A stretch of DNA of 55,000 bases from assembly GCA_012295275.1 (NCBI GenBank), contig CM022668.1, positions 11,530,522-11,585,521 on the forward strand, written 5' to 3'. Under the pieces are notes generated by a model. That model was not told the origin of the DNA. It made no database searches and saw only the letters and a list, made by a program, of their open reading frames with translations. A program made the position numbers and the translations under genes. This stretch comes from Chrysomallon squamiferum. Its lineage: Eukaryota > Mollusca > Gastropoda > Neomphalida > Peltospiridae. This document shows positions 33,040-52,347 of the stretch, one piece after another; the first letter of the stretch is position 1; every line of letters begins with the position of its first letter.

Positions 33040-34194
33040 GAAAAAGACGACATCGTCAGCCCGTCGCCTCTGCCAATGCTTGCCAGCACTTGCAACCGTC
33101 TCGTCCCAAGCAGCTACGACATCGCCAAACCGGTTCCAACGTTTGCGCCGTTTCATCCGGGTCTGCAGGCGACGCTTTATCATCAGCCGCACTTCGCCGA
33201 TGTCGTCACCTCAGCCGTGAACGTCAGCAACGTCTTGCGACATCCTCAGCCTCTTCAGCGACTTCACGCGCAGACTGTGGACGTTCGCACGGCTCAGCTC
33301 GCAGGCAGAATCCATCCGCCGCCATCACCAGTGACGTCACATCCGTTTGACTACGAGCTCTACCAAACTCGTCTGCTGCAGCAGAACTTCATGGCTGCCG
33401 GTCAAGCATTTGCTCCCACGAGTCTGCATCTGACGACGATGGGAGGACCAACGTCGCCGCCAATGGGGCATCATCATCATCATCATCACCACCACCACGG
33501 TGGCAACATACCCAAGCAGCTGTCTCCTCCGGCCGCGAAGGAGGCGGAAGTGCCCTGGTGGAGCATTCAGTCTCCTCCGTCGACTCCCAACCTTTCTCCT
33601 GATCTCCTATCGATGCCTCCTGGTTTCATGTTCAACCAAGGCAGCAGCAGCAGCAGCAGCAGCGCGGAATTGCAAATGGCGTCCATGCTGCACGGGCTGA
33701 AAGGGGCGGGGATCACTCAGACTCGTCGATGCAGACGGTGCAGGTGTCCCAACTGTCAAAACGCCACCGGTTCGAGTAACCCGTCAAAACGCAAGCAGCA
33801 CATCTGCCACATTCCGGGCTGCGGAAAAGTCTACGGAAAGACGTCGCACCTGAAGGCTCACCTGAGGTGGCACACGGGCGAACGTCCGTTCGTCTGTAAC
33901 TGGCTGTTCTGCGGCAAGAGCTTCACGCGCTCCGACGAACTACAGCGCCACCTGCGCACGCACACGGGAGAGAAGAGGTTCGCGTGCGGCGAGTGCGGGA
34001 AGAGATTCATGCGCAGCGACCACCTCAGCAAGCACTTGAAGACCCACGACAACAAACGCGCCGGGAAGAACTCGCCCCGCGAAAACCACGACGACGTTGT
34101 CGTCAACGACGTGGAAACAAACTCCGACGACGAGGACGTGGACGTTGACGTCGAATCTGACTTATCGGATGATGTAGATATTCGGAAAAGGTGA
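33040..34194 (+). CDS. SP5: Sp5-like zinc-finger transcription factor, main exon
   Basis: DNA-binding regulator of the Sp family (nuclear, binds GC/GT boxes). In a 391-residue model joined to exon 1: the Sp box [15 protein letters not shown] at 14-28, a PWWSIQSPP motif near 179-187, the buttonhead box [11 protein letters not shown] at 236-246, and three C2H2 fingers at about 261-343. The fingers have the recognition helices KTSHLKA, RSDELQR and RSDHLSK typical of Sp proteins. The [11 protein letters not shown] form of the box and [14 protein letters not shown] in finger 2 fit Sp5 better than Sp1-4 or Sp6-9. Internal His10 and Ser7 tracts are encoded by CAT/CAC and AGC repeats. The C-terminal 40 residues are highly acidic. 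GC content is far above the surroundings. The exon begins at TTTTCAG|GAA because the Sp box starts upstream of the first ATG (33076). Stop TGA 34192-34194. Confidence 0.95.
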   Translation, partial: EKDDIVSPSPLPMLASTCNRLVPSSYDIAKPVPTFAPFHPGLQATLYHQPHFADVVTSAVNVSNVLRHPQPLQRLHAQTVDVRTAQLAGRIHPPPSPVTSHPFDYELYQTRLLQQNFMAAGQAFAPTSLHLTTMGGPTSPPMGHHHHHHHHHHGGNIPKQLSPPAAKEAEVPWWSIQSPPSTPNLSPDLLSMPPGFMFNQGSSSSSSSAELQMASMLHGLKGAGITQTRRCRRCRCPNCQNATGSSNPSKRKQHICHIPGCGKVYGKTSHLKAHLRWHTGERPFVCNWLFCGKSFTRSDELQRHLRTHTGEKRFACGECGKRFMRSDHLSKHLKTHDNKRAGKNSPRENHDDVVVNDVETNSDDEDVDVDVESDLSDDVDIRKR

Positions 34195-36600
<2,406 letters not shown>

Positions 36601-36844
36601 GATTTATATTACGAATTCGAAATTGCATTACAAGAACTGTCATATCAAGTAACACACACTAACAATTTTTCCTAGCTTTTTGCTTACATACTGGAGTGAT
36701 GAATTCTTAAATAATTTGAAGAAACAAAATAATATAGTATTCTATAGATACACACAGCATGCCCCCACATCACATACACATATAGCTGTGTTGGTTTTGC
36801 AACAGAGATTACTACCCTTCATTTTCAGTAATCTTACATATATT

Positions 36845-37245
36845 CATGTATGCATACATACATACATATATACATACATATATACATACATATATACATA
36901 CATATATACATACAAATACTTGACGGGGTTTGTGAGGTCGTGACTGGACTTTGTCCTCCAGCACCAGTGCGTTACCGAATATCTTCTATGAGCAGAGTCT
37001 AATGAGAACAACACGAGACAGAGAATATTGAGATCCTAAATACATACCTGCCAGTGCAAGGTTTCCCCACACAAAAAAAAAAACGTTCGAGTCTCGTCAG
37101 CGGCATCAGGCGGGCTTTGTGATGATGTCGTGTCTGGACCTTGACCTTCTCTGTCAGTGCGTTCTCGAATATTGTGTATGTGCAGAGTACATAAGACAGT
37201 GAATATTTAACTCTAAGATACTTAGATAAATACGTGAGTGCACAA

Positions 37246-37310
<65 letters not shown>

Positions 37311-37315
37311 GACAC
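36845..37315 (+). repeat. (ACAT)n array plus two tandem SINE-like copies and (CA)n
   Basis: An ATAC/ACAT array (36845-36915) precedes a SINE body copy (36917-37020: gtcgtgactggactttgtcc, cagtgcgttaccgaatat, gagcagagt). A second, longer copy at 37070-37200 includes the B-box end cgttcgagtctcgtcagcgg and the body ending gaatattgtgtatgtgcaga. A (CA)n array follows at about 37250-37309. The B-box part is shared with the minus-oriented copy at 48145-48300. Confidence 0.75.
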
Positions 37316-37590
37316 AACAGATATTTGCAAAGAATCGGGAAAGAGTTTACTGGAGAAAATGACAAAACCTTGTACCTGTTATTTAGCGATGGAAATGAAG
37401 ATAATTTACTTGAGTTCTCTACAGATGAGTGAGATTGTGGTTTACAGATTGGAGAAATTTTAATTTACGGGACTTTTCCTCTCTTGCGCATCACTGCTGA
37501 ACCAGCCAAAACTCACCCATGCTAACCGCTGCATTGTGTTTGTTCTTACTACAGAAAAAACAAAAACAAAATTAGATTGTAACATACTGT

Positions 37591-37890
37591 TCAGTTTGTT
37601 GTAGAATCATGTTCGGCAATCATGAAATCGACTTCTTTCTCCAAACTAAAATCCAGTGTCACTGTGACCTGGCTGCAGTCCACGTAACTGAAATTGAATT
37701 TACACAAGCTGCTTTTTTTATCTTCTTCTTTTTCTTCCTCATTACCCCACAGGCCATTTGATAGAAAAACTCCAAAATCTCTGTCTAGCTCTGCGGTGTA
37801 GGTAGACACGTGACTTCGGACGAGGGCTGCTAGAACGATACTTATGCCAGTTGCACAATTACAGCGTGCTTTGAAGACATGGTAAAATTC
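37591..37890 (-). pseudogene. Open frame of about 100 codons without start: orphan exon or gene fragment
   Basis: On the minus strand an open frame continues from a poly(T) tract through about 100 residues to TGA, without an ATG of its own at the 5' end. The texture is protein-like: mixed, four cysteines, a Glu/Lys-rich loop (EEEKEEDKKSS), then alternating hydrophobic positions (CKFNFSYVDCSQVTVTLDF). CGAG after the T tract could be an acceptor but is not a good one. It could be the last exon of a gene further right, or a decayed gene fragment. Family not recognised. Confidence 0.3.
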
Positions 37891-38002
37891 TCGAAAAAAA
37901 AAAAACACGATGTTTTTGCTGTACACGTGACACGACACCTATGATATATTTTAAATTGGTAAAACTCTCGGAAAAACCCGATATTTTTGCTGTACACGTG
38001 AC

Positions 38003-38150
38003 ACTGTCGCGGGGCCCAAGCGCATAACAGGTGTTAGTTTTCAAGTGGTAACGACCCTAATAAATTTTGGCTCGTTCCTTGTCTAGGATTTGCGCCTTTG
38101 GTGGACCCACTGACTGTGCAATTAAAACACTTTGACGATTGATTACCCTC
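38003..38150 (+). repeat. Dispersed repeat family, second copy
   Basis: Matches 21180-21325 over about 145 bp in the same orientation (caagcgcataacaggtgtta, taataaattttggctcgttc, gacgattgatta). The sequence after it (ccctcgctcctacccgtgtc) is not shared. The phrase ttttgctgtacacgtgacac around 37914-38004 and variants near 38585 form a further short local repeat (ggtaaaactctcggaaaaac-type units, about four copies between 37880 and 38650). Confidence 0.82.
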
Positions 38151-38989
38151 GCTCCTACCCGTGTCTTCTCTTTGTTCTTTGTGCTCTCTCTGTGTTTTTT
38201 CTCTGTCATTTTTTAGTCTTTTACTTAAATAAACACGTCGCGGACCTCCCTGAAGTCAGCAGAGCAGAGCAGACAAACATTCCTTTTGTTTCTCGCTAAC
38301 AATCGTTAATTGTTAGGTGATTTCAGTAATTACTGTTAACCAACAGTAGATATTTAATTAATACATACTGTTAGGAACATTTGTAGAAATGAATGGTTAA
38401 CATATTTACTCACTTTTTAAGGTTATATATAGGTTACTTACGAAATGTTAAAACTATGGTTAAAGTAAGACAATTAGGTAAATGTTAAATATGTTACCGG
38501 CATTTTCCAAAACTGTAAAAACCTTAAAAGTACAACAATTATAAATATTTTAAATTGGTAAAACTGTCAGGAAAAACACCACATGTTTGCTGTACGTATG
38601 ACACATATAATTTATTTTAAACTGACAAAACTCTCGGAATAACGCGATATGTTTGCTCTGCATGCAAACTGTCGTGTTGAACTGAAAATATTCATTATGC
38701 GTAACACCAATATCTGTTCAAAAATAAATGATGATAATGTTATTAATAAATATGACGTCGAAACGTTTTTTTTTTTTTTTTTTACTTACTTCATGTATCT
38801 GTCTTCTTACACATTTAACTTGGACGTTAATACATTTGAACAGCATTCATTTTTATATTTTGATGTGATAAACAAAATGGTTTTTGTGTTATGTGTGTAA
38901 CTGGGAATAAGGGTTTGAATATGTATCTCTGTTTATGTACGAGTTTGTGCGTAGTCTCTGTGTATTTGTGTCTGTGCTTATTGGCACTG

Positions 38990-41780
<2,791 letters not shown>

Positions 41781-42120
41781 CGGATATCGTGAATTAAAAG
41801 CAAAACAGACACAACTGTGTATTCTGATAGTATTACGCTTTTAAATGTCATCGACGTTGTTTGGACGCTCTTTCACGGACCTCGTATCAGTGGAAGAAGG
41901 GAAGATAAACCGATAGCCGAACTGTGTGTGTTTGTGTTTTCGAGCTACACATTGTTTCGTTCCTAGCATACTCGACATGCATGTAAACATCAAACGCTTA
42001 AACTTTCTGATTCCAAAAGCAAATAATGCAGATCAGGAGGCTTTGCTTCTCTTTATTTTTCAATTCCCTTTCTTGATCTTTTCTGTAACCAGATTTTTTT
42101 ACTTTTTTAACCCTGCTTTT

Positions 42121-42480
42121 TGTTTTTGAGCATTTTGCTTTTTTTTTTTTTTTTTTTTATCGGTTGGTTTTGGCCGACAGGGACCGCTGTTTGTGATGAC
42201 GTCACGAATTCCAGCTTTGTGCGGTCGACAAGAAACAGAAATATTCTCATTCTTTTGTAATCTTTATCGTTTTGAAGTTTGCTTTCAAGCTAAAGCCGAA
42301 AAGAATTGAGCGAAATAGTTTTCTAATGACATTTACTAATACTCTGAGGTAAAACTGAGTTTTACGTGTAAAGATTTCTGGAACGAAAATCTAAACAGTG
42401 TTTCCTATTATGACGTGCTTTTAGCTTTACTCTTCTTTTTTTTTTTCTTCTTTTTTTCATTTTAGTTTACCTTTTCATTC
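42121..42480. other. Unique segment with CRE palindrome
   Basis: A T18 tract at 42140 is followed by unique sequence with TGACGTCA at 42197-42204. No gene is recognised. Confidence 0.4.
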
Positions 42481-42484
42481 ATAT

Positions 42485-42634
42485 TTCACACACACGCACA
42501 CGCACATACACACACACACACACACACAGAGAGAGAGAGAAAAAGAAAGGAATAGTCGATATCTGCGCATCCTTTATTTCTAAGTTATACCAATCTTCTT
42601 CTTCTTCATAATAATAATAATAATAATAATAATA

Positions 42635-42675
<41 letters not shown>

Positions 42676-42800
42676 AAAAAAAAAATCAGTTTTCAAAGAA
42701 TCTAAATACACACAAACACGACGTACGGCAATGAATCGTTGATCTCAGTCACGCGTCTGAACTTCACGTGAAATGTCGCGTGGTACGACCATGCGCTGTT
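42485..42800 (+). repeat. Composite dispersed repeat carrying (CA)n, (GA)n and (AAT/ATT)n, copy 1
   Basis: Order: (CA)n-(GA)n, then gatatctgcgc...ttta...aatcttc, then (AAT)n facing (ATT)n, then atacacacaaacacgac and ggcaatgaa. The same order of unique pieces and arrays is seen at 47720-48070, so the microsatellites are internal parts of one repeat family. Confidence 0.65.
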
Positions 42801-43719
42801 AAGATACGATCACGCATGTTCATCATTACACATACTATTCTTTATATAGATATATATATAGATAGATAGACAGATGTAGATGTAGATTATAGATATAGAT
42901 ATTAGGATATTACTGATTCTTCATCGCTATTTATTGCAAGACCAGACCAGACAGCTTCAAGTTTCTTGTCACCGGTCATTGACCCGTAATTTAAGGACTT
43001 CGTATTACTACACGAAGTTTTAGACTAAGCAGACCAAACCAAAGTCTAACAGTTTATAATATACAACAAATATATAAATAAATAAATAAATAATTTATTG
43101 CCGAATTTCTTTTTCGACAAAAATACAGGTATGAGTCAGATATTAAACACACTCTGCTTTGTTTTCACTTATACAGATTTTCGCTGTGAATCTGGGAGAA
43201 GCTTGTTCCAAAATGGTCTCATTCGGGTCCTACAGTCGACTAGACCAGCCCTGTATGCCCCAGTAAAAACAATAATTTTACTGCGGTTTTATTATTGCAA
43301 GATATATAAGAATATTAGTCAAATGGAACTAAAAAACAAAAGAGAAAAAACCAAAAAAAAACAACCAAACAAAAACAAGAAAACAACACCATACCAACAT
43401 ACAATCAACAACAACAAAAACAACAAGAAGAATAAAAACACACCATCCTCAGGCATTTTAGACATCCGTTGAAAACTAGAAACGTCATAGAAATAATCAA
43501 TAATTTTAGATTTTCTTATAATTATATTTCGATTTTAAAGCTTTCTATTTATTAACTGAGAAGTGGAAATAATATTTCAGTAACGAAGACTTTTAAATCT
43601 GCTTTAATTTACTGTCTTCTGACATAACTTTCTTTTTAAATATGAAAATATCACCAGTTAATCTGCTACAGTGAATTTTAAATTAGATCTCAGCACCTAT
43701 AAATTTTATTTATTTATAA

Positions 43720-43763
<44 letters not shown>

Positions 43764-44150
43764 CGTCATCATCATCATCATCATTATTTATTATTATCAT
43801 TATTATTGTTGTTATTATTTATTATTATTATTATTATTATATTTATTATTATTATTATTATTGTTGTTATTATTTGTTAATATTATTATTATATAATTAT
43901 TTATGTCATCAAACTATTGTCAAAAATATTAAATAAATAAATGAAGTAAGTAGGTAAGTGATATTATAAATAATTAAAGAAAGGAAGAACAGACAAGCAG
44001 TCAATCAAAAACAATTTAAAAAATAATAATAATAATAACAGTTAAATATCTTATTAACTAACATAAATATCAACAACAATCGAAACCGAAAAGAAACCCA
44101 ACAACAACAAAAAAAAAAACCCATCATTATCACCATCACCACCACTGTCC
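42801..44150. other. Intergenic stretch, no gene recognised
   Basis: AT-rich DNA with GATA repeats (about 42845-42900) and ATT/ATC arrays (43722-43890). One candidate splice acceptor (cacttatacag at about 43164-43174) precedes a frame that stops soon and becomes lysine/asparagine-rich. I see no support for it as an exon. Confidence 0.55.
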
Positions 44151-44510
44151 TACTGTGAAGGCGACAGCAGCGTCCTACACGACAACACCGACAAACACAA
44201 CAAACTTAATCTGCCACAAGAAACACTTCATGATTGCGTTTTCTAAGCCACTTCGTTTTCACCTTTCATCTAAGCCGTCAATGATAAAAGCGCTCGCGGG
44301 AACGTTTCTTTGCGGTATGTCATGGGACCGCGCCACGTCATCCGATTTTAAAGAAATCTTCAAACAGGCATGAAAAATATCGCTATTGGCCCGTGAACCG
44401 TAAGTGAAAAACACTTGTGCGTAGTAGCGTCTAGATAGCCGGTGGCGATTTCCAAAACTTTTACAAGAAGAGTGAGATGATTGTCGCTGAAAGTGTTGAA
44501 GCGTTGATAA
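44151..44510. other. Unique GC-richer island, no gene recognised
   Basis: A patch of non-repetitive sequence with ccgcgccacgtcatcc (CRE-like acgtca) and ctattggcccg (inverted CCAAT, about 44382). A 72-codon frame with an ATG at 44230 internal to it is unconvincing. Possibly regulatory. Confidence 0.3.
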
Positions 44511-44514
44511 TGAG

Positions 44515-44930
44515 TTTTATAACATAACATATATAGATACACACACAGACATACTTACATACACACACACATATATATAATGAGTTTTATAACATAACAT
44601 ATATAGATACACACACATATATATATATAATGAGTTTTATAACAACATATATAGATACACACACATATATATAATGAGTTTTATAACATAACATATATAG
44701 ATACACACACAGACATACTTACATACACACATATATATATATAATGAGTTTTACTAATATAACATATATAGAAACACACACAGACATACTTACATACACA
44801 CATATATATATAATGAGTTTTACTAATATAACATATATAGAAACACACACAGACATACTTACATACACACATATATATATATATATATAATGAGTTTTAT
44901 TAACATAGCATATATAGATAGACACACAGA
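44515..44930. repeat. Minisatellite with unit taatgagttttataacataa, seven copies
   Basis: Copies start near 44510, 44578, 44627, 44672, 44741, 44811 and 44888, spaced 45-77 bp. Each has taatgagtttta, acata.catatatagata, an ACACAC run, often agacatacttacatacacac, and a TA run. Length varies mainly by the TA/CA component. Confidence 0.92.
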
Positions 44931-44949
44931 CATACGTACATAATATACA

Positions 44950-45660
<711 letters not shown>

Positions 45661-46134
45661 GTTTTAAGTTATATACGATAACTGTATTCGCATTTTAAAA
45701 AACTGAATAAAAATCAATATTTATACTTTTTTATTTGTTTTTTTTTTTTTTTTTTTTCTTTTAAATGTTATAATGAATGGAGGTTGTCATGCGATTCTAA
45801 TTGCTCATTTGAACAAAATGGAGATGGGGGCAGGAGGTATGAAAATGTCTTTCACTCCTACTTTATCGTTATATAATGGAAGTTGAAGTAGATGATACTT
45901 AAAGGGCTAAAAAGAGGCGGAGGTGATCTTGGGTCGTTTGCGGTTCTTCTGCGATTACCATTCGACCACAGCACTCGGTGACTTCCAGGTGTGTTTCACT
46001 TCAAAGACGAAGAAGAAGAAGAAAATAATAATAATAATAAAAAAAAAGAAAATCATTTTTATTATGATATAAATCATTAATCTTATTTGTCAATAAAGTC
46101 CATGGTTCCACCGTCATCAATCTTGGCTTGTCAT
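45661..46134. other. Intergenic stretch, no gene recognised
   Basis: T21 tract at 45738, otherwise unique sequence with an AGA run near 46010 and a short AAT run. No supported feature. Confidence 0.5.
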
Positions 46135-46370
46135 TCCTGAATCAAGCGCGCGAGCACGCGCACAATGGCGCGCGAGGAACTCTTCAATGAAAGACAATGA
46201 AACCGAGGCGAGACTGAGAGACGAAACTCGGGTGTTAAAGGAGTTACGGGTGGCCAGAATGGACGTTTTGTACGATAAAAAGGCGAATAAATTTTTGCAA
46301 ATACACCCAATGCCCTTTTTTCTTACAAAGCGACTTTCACCGAACCGCGCATGTTCTTTGTCGCTTTAAT
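46135..46370 (+). CDS. Small open frame in a CpG-rich patch, doubtful
   Basis: A CpG-rich patch (gcgcgcgagcacgcgcac) leads into an ATG at 46187 and a 60-residue frame (MKDNETEARLRDETRVLKEL... ending ACSLSL, TAA 46367-46369). A shorter overlapping frame starts at 46165 (MAREELFNERQ, stop). The first 30 residues are charged and helix-like. No family is recognised and no splice context is clear. It may be a start exon, or a promoter patch with chance frames. Confidence 0.25.
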
Positions 46371-48070
<1,700 letters not shown>

Positions 48071-48072
48071 AC

Positions 48073-48103
<31 letters not shown>

Positions 48104-48137
48104 TGTATGTATGTATGTATGTATGTATGTATGTATG
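48071..48137. repeat. (ATGT)n array
   Basis: About sixteen uninterrupted ATGT units, directly next to the 3' end of a minus-oriented SINE copy. Confidence 0.95.
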
Positions 48138-48144
48138 TTTAGGA

Positions 48145-48300
48145 TTTTGAATATTTTCTGTCAAATGTACGTCTGAACAGACTCTGCACCTAGACAATAT
48201 TCCGGAAAGCTTAAACCCGGTCATATGCCGCTGACGAGACTTGAACGTATGGCACCCATACTCCCGCACTCCGAAGGCGGACGATGTTACCGCTCGGCCA
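48145..48300 (-). repeat. tRNA-derived SINE with head and body, minus orientation
   Basis: On the minus strand the element starts TGGCCGAGCGGTA (48300-48288), a textbook tRNA A box, and has GTTCAAGTCTC (48246-48236), a B-box form, about 54 bp on. The body continues gtcagcggcat...gaatattgtctaggtgcagagtc, shared with the copies near 37.1 kb. The lack of a tRNA acceptor stem and the long body argue against a functional tRNA gene. Confidence 0.78.
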
Positions 48301-48321
48301 AATAGATAATATATATATGTA

Positions 48322-49041
48322 CAGTGGTACCTCGTGTTACGAATGCCCCAACTTACGAGTTACAAGCGTTTTGCTTTGAGTTGCGAGCAAAACTCCGAGT
48401 TACGAGCGAGCTTCAGATACGCCGCCGCTAGTTGGCACAACGAACAACACAACGTCCACCCAGCATCCCGCGTCTCACTCGTTTGCTTCACTCTGTTGTG
48501 TTGTGCTCGCGTCTTGTGCAGTATTTTGCCAAATTTCCATGGATCCTAAGAGAGTGAGTGCAAAGGACAGTGCTGAGAAGAAGAAGCGGATGTTGTCGAC
48601 TGAATTAAAGCATGAAATCATAGAAAAACAACAGCGAGGTCTGCGTGTAGTCAACATGGCTAGACAGTACGAGCGCTGTACTTTTACGATATGTACCTTA
48701 CCGAAGCAGAAGGAGTTGATACACGCTATGACTCCAGCCAAAGGCTTTAAAATATTTCACTGCGATGGAGAAACCCTAACCCTGTACACTTTACAAAACC
48801 AATTTATTTCTTTACATTCTCTTTTATTTTGTTTTTTATACAATATCTGTCATTTATACATACGTTTTTCTTACCTAAAAACACGTTACAACAAAAATTG
48901 GGTGGTTTTGGGGGTGGGTTCTGGAACGGATTAATGGTATTTGAATTAATTTCATTTGGGAAAATTGATTTGATATAGAAGCAAATCAGACTTACGAGCT
49001 CGGTCACGAACGAATTAAACTCGTAAGTCAAGGTACCACTA
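48322..49041 (+). mobile_element. Non-autonomous pogo/Tigger-like DNA transposon
   Basis: Terminal inverted repeats CAGTGGTACCTCG (48322) and its inverse AAGGTACCACTA (end 49041) lie inside TA dinucleotides, the target site of Tc1/mariner-superfamily elements. Inside, just after 48540, is the beginning of a transposase-like frame (MDPKRVSAKDSAEKKKRMLS, then STELKHEIIEKQQRGLRVVN), resembling the N-terminal helix-turn-helix/CENP-B-type region of Tigger/jerky proteins. The frame ends after the DNA-binding start and the catalytic DDE region is absent, so this is an internally deleted copy. Subterminal inverted motifs (cttacgag and ctcgtaag) occur at both ends. It can move only in trans. Confidence 0.85.
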
Positions 49042-49339
49042 TATATATATATTTATGTTGGTGTATATGTATGTATGTATAGACCACACGTAGATACACA
49101 TACACGCACACATACATACAGACATACATGGATACATACATACATGTAGGTAGGTACATTAGCGGTCTATTAAATATATGACTGCTATGAGTATACTGTC
49201 GAAAACGAAATTCATTTTTTCTGAAAATAGGTATTGTGCGTTATAAACATTTGAATTTTTAGTTATGAATTATTTCTATTGGTTTTGCCGAAGAAGGAAG
49301 GATGTGTTTACTGAAAGAGGTTCTGAAGGCTATTTTGTT

Positions 49340-50130
<791 letters not shown>

Positions 50131-50355
50131 TTTATACATGCATGAAAATGTATTGACAGACAGACAGACAGACAAACTGACGTATATGAGAACATTCTAA
50201 GTGTGTCTGTAAAAACATTTTACATAAACAGACAGAGACCGACTGACAGATAACCGCAGAAAGCTGACGTACAGACATCAAGTTGTAAATACGTTAGAAT
50301 TAACTGCCTGTTCGTTTTCGTTTCTCGTTCGTTTATCTCCGTCTTGTTTCGCCAG

Positions 50356-50506
50356 CTTCGAGGCGGAAACATCGACAGAAGACATATTGGATGAAGATCA
50401 CACGTCACGCCTAGGGAAATTGAAACAATCCCGAAGAAGGAAATTGTCAGTTCTGTTAAAGCCGTCTTCAAAAGACGGATCACTCGCGCTGACCGCTCGA
50501 ACGTGA
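50356..50506 (+). CDS. Candidate terminal exon, 49 codons, unknown
   Basis: A long pyrimidine tract (50305-50352) ends in a good acceptor, TTTCGCCAG. Entering in phase 2 gives 49 residues of coding-like texture and TGA at 50504-50506. They start FEAETSTEDILDEDHTSRLG and then become basic, with KLKQSRRRKLSVLLKP. No ATG lies in frame, so it would be a last exon of a gene whose other exons are not identified. A minus-strand frame overlaps the same DNA and could be the real one. No family is recognised. Confidence 0.3.
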
Positions 50507-50892
50507 TTTTAAACGCGATTTGAAAATCGAGTAGGAAACAGTTTATTCGACGTGTCCTTTACGTCGGCAGTTCGCCAAGTTATGTTAGTCATAAAAAATG
50601 TCTTTTTGATTTAGCGGCTGAAGTTCGTTTTATCTTCTTCTTTCTCTCTTTATTCTGTTTTCACCATCTTTGTTTCGTCGTCTTTTTTATTCTTTGTTCT
50701 TTCCCAGTTTCCTTGTTTACGATTTAAAATTATTTGTCCTTTTTTTTTTTTTTCTTTGATATATTTTCTTCTTCTATACTTTCCCTTCTTATTATTTATT
50801 ATTTTTATTTTAATTTTTTTTTTCTGTTATTTTAAAATGTCACATATTTTCTATGCGTTTTCCGTTACAATAAATTTAAATTATATAATTAT

Positions 50893-50970
<78 letters not shown>

Positions 50971-51179
50971 ACATAAATGTATACACCTGTTGCTTCTACA
51001 GTTACAACTACTTTTACTATTATTGTTTTACAGCAATGTGTAAAATGAGAACACACTTAGCATACACAAAAAAAAATATACCAGAAGGAAACAATTGTAA
51101 GCAGACCTTGCATTCAGCCGCTGGTTTCCCCAGAAACCTTGTTTGAAATCCAGAATTCAAGACACTGTTTATAACTAAC

Positions 51180-51215
<36 letters not shown>

Positions 51216-51455
51216 CCACCCCGGCAACGACCTGGGAGTGGGTGGATACGGGGGAGGGGGGTGGAGGGAGGACACGAGGGCGGGTTTCAACTCAAGCATT
51301 CGTCTTTAATCGTAATCGTAATATTACAATTTCGCCCCTTTGCATTTCTCTCTCGTCTGCATAGTGTTTTTTTTTTTCTTCTTCTTCTTCTTTTTTTTCA
51401 GTCGGGTATTTCAAGATTTATGCGCGGAATAACACCACACTCGTTGGTTTTTTTT
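50507..51455. other. Intergenic, (CT)n and (TA)n arrays, no gene recognised
   Basis: T-rich DNA to 50880, (CT)n at 50884-50944 followed by TA to 50970, a second (CT)n at 51181-51212, and G-rich sequence (51250-51285). No supported exon. Confidence 0.6.
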
Positions 51456-51459
51456 TTTT

Positions 51460-51990
51460 TTTTTTCATCAAAGAGCTCCCCGCTTTTCTGCAAGTTACCA
51501 GATCAAAGCGCAAGGTAAAGTAGCGGCTCTCGATGCTCAAAAACGTGGAAAAAATCGACGGGCTTTGAACGGGCGTTTCCGACTTTGCGATCAAAGCGAA
51601 CGCTTCGCTCGTGTTTGCTTTCAATACCAGCCAAATGTCCGCAAGTTAACACTCCATCCGTTTGAGTACGGAGATTTAGAACTTTTGCGTTTTCAAAAAA
51701 AGAAAAAGAAAAAAGGTAAATAAAGAAGAAAAGAAATAAAAACGACAGAAGTTTATTACAGACGGAGGAGGGGGAGGAGGAGGAGGGGGGGTGGGACGCG
51801 CACGCGCGCGCGCTAGCAGACTTCACGAGGCCTTGCTAAGGAGGAGAACCAGTCGACGGATATCTGTTACTCCGCCTAGCGGTCACGCCCTGGCTATGAG
51901 AACATAATCCACTTCCGCTTTTATTGAGTTTAAAATATAATCTCGGGGGGGAAATGGGAATTTCAAAGAAAGCTGCTTTGATGGGATGAA
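51460..51990. promoter_or_regulatory. Unique island with six TCF-type motifs and GC-box-like tracts
   Basis: ATCAAAG at 51467, 51502 and 51590, CTTTGAA at 51563, TTCAAAG at 51962 and CTTTGAT at 51976: six WWCAAAG-class heptamers in about 515 bp, four of them the stronger ATCAAAG form. The island also has G-rich (ggaggagggggagga, 51763-51791) and CG-rich (cgcacgcgcgcgcg) tracts. Local base composition predicts well under one such heptamer by chance. It is a candidate Wnt-responsive enhancer or a promoter of a gene to the right. This is motif-level evidence. Confidence 0.45.
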
Positions 51991-52066
51991 TATTTTGGCT
52001 TAACGGTTTTTGAGACAGACTAGAAATTTTCGCTGAATAATAACAAAGAAAGAAACTTAGCATAAA

Positions 52067-52303
52067 ATGCTGCCAACGGAAACGTTTTTCAGCATTTACG
52101 TTATTTATTTATTTATTTATTTATTGTTGTTGTTGTTGCTGCTGCTGCTGCTGCTATTACCGTTGTTATTAATGTTGTTGTTGATGTTGTTGTTATTATT
52201 ATTATTAAAATTGTTATTACTGATGTTGTTATTGTTATTATTATTGTTACTGTTGTTACTATTGTTATGATTATGGTTACTGCTGCTGTTATTGTTGTTG
52301 TTG

Positions 52304-52347
<44 letters not shown>

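Noticed and set aside
33076-33078. ATG 33076 as the start codon of the Sp5-like protein
   Set aside because: The Sp box begins upstream of it (SPSPLP) in the same frame and is preceded by a clean TTTTCAG acceptor, so the ATG is internal.
33090-33350. Alternative frames inside the Sp5-like exon, on both strands
   Set aside because: Shadows of the true frame, which contains the Sp box, buttonhead box and zinc fingers.
43098-43472. Coding exon after CACTTATACAG
   Set aside because: The frame degenerates into Lys/Asn-rich sequence from A-rich DNA and no donor is evident.
48288-48300. Functional tRNA gene on the minus strand at 48.24-48.30 kb
   Set aside because: A and B boxes are good, but there are no matching acceptor stems, and a SINE body shared with other copies follows.
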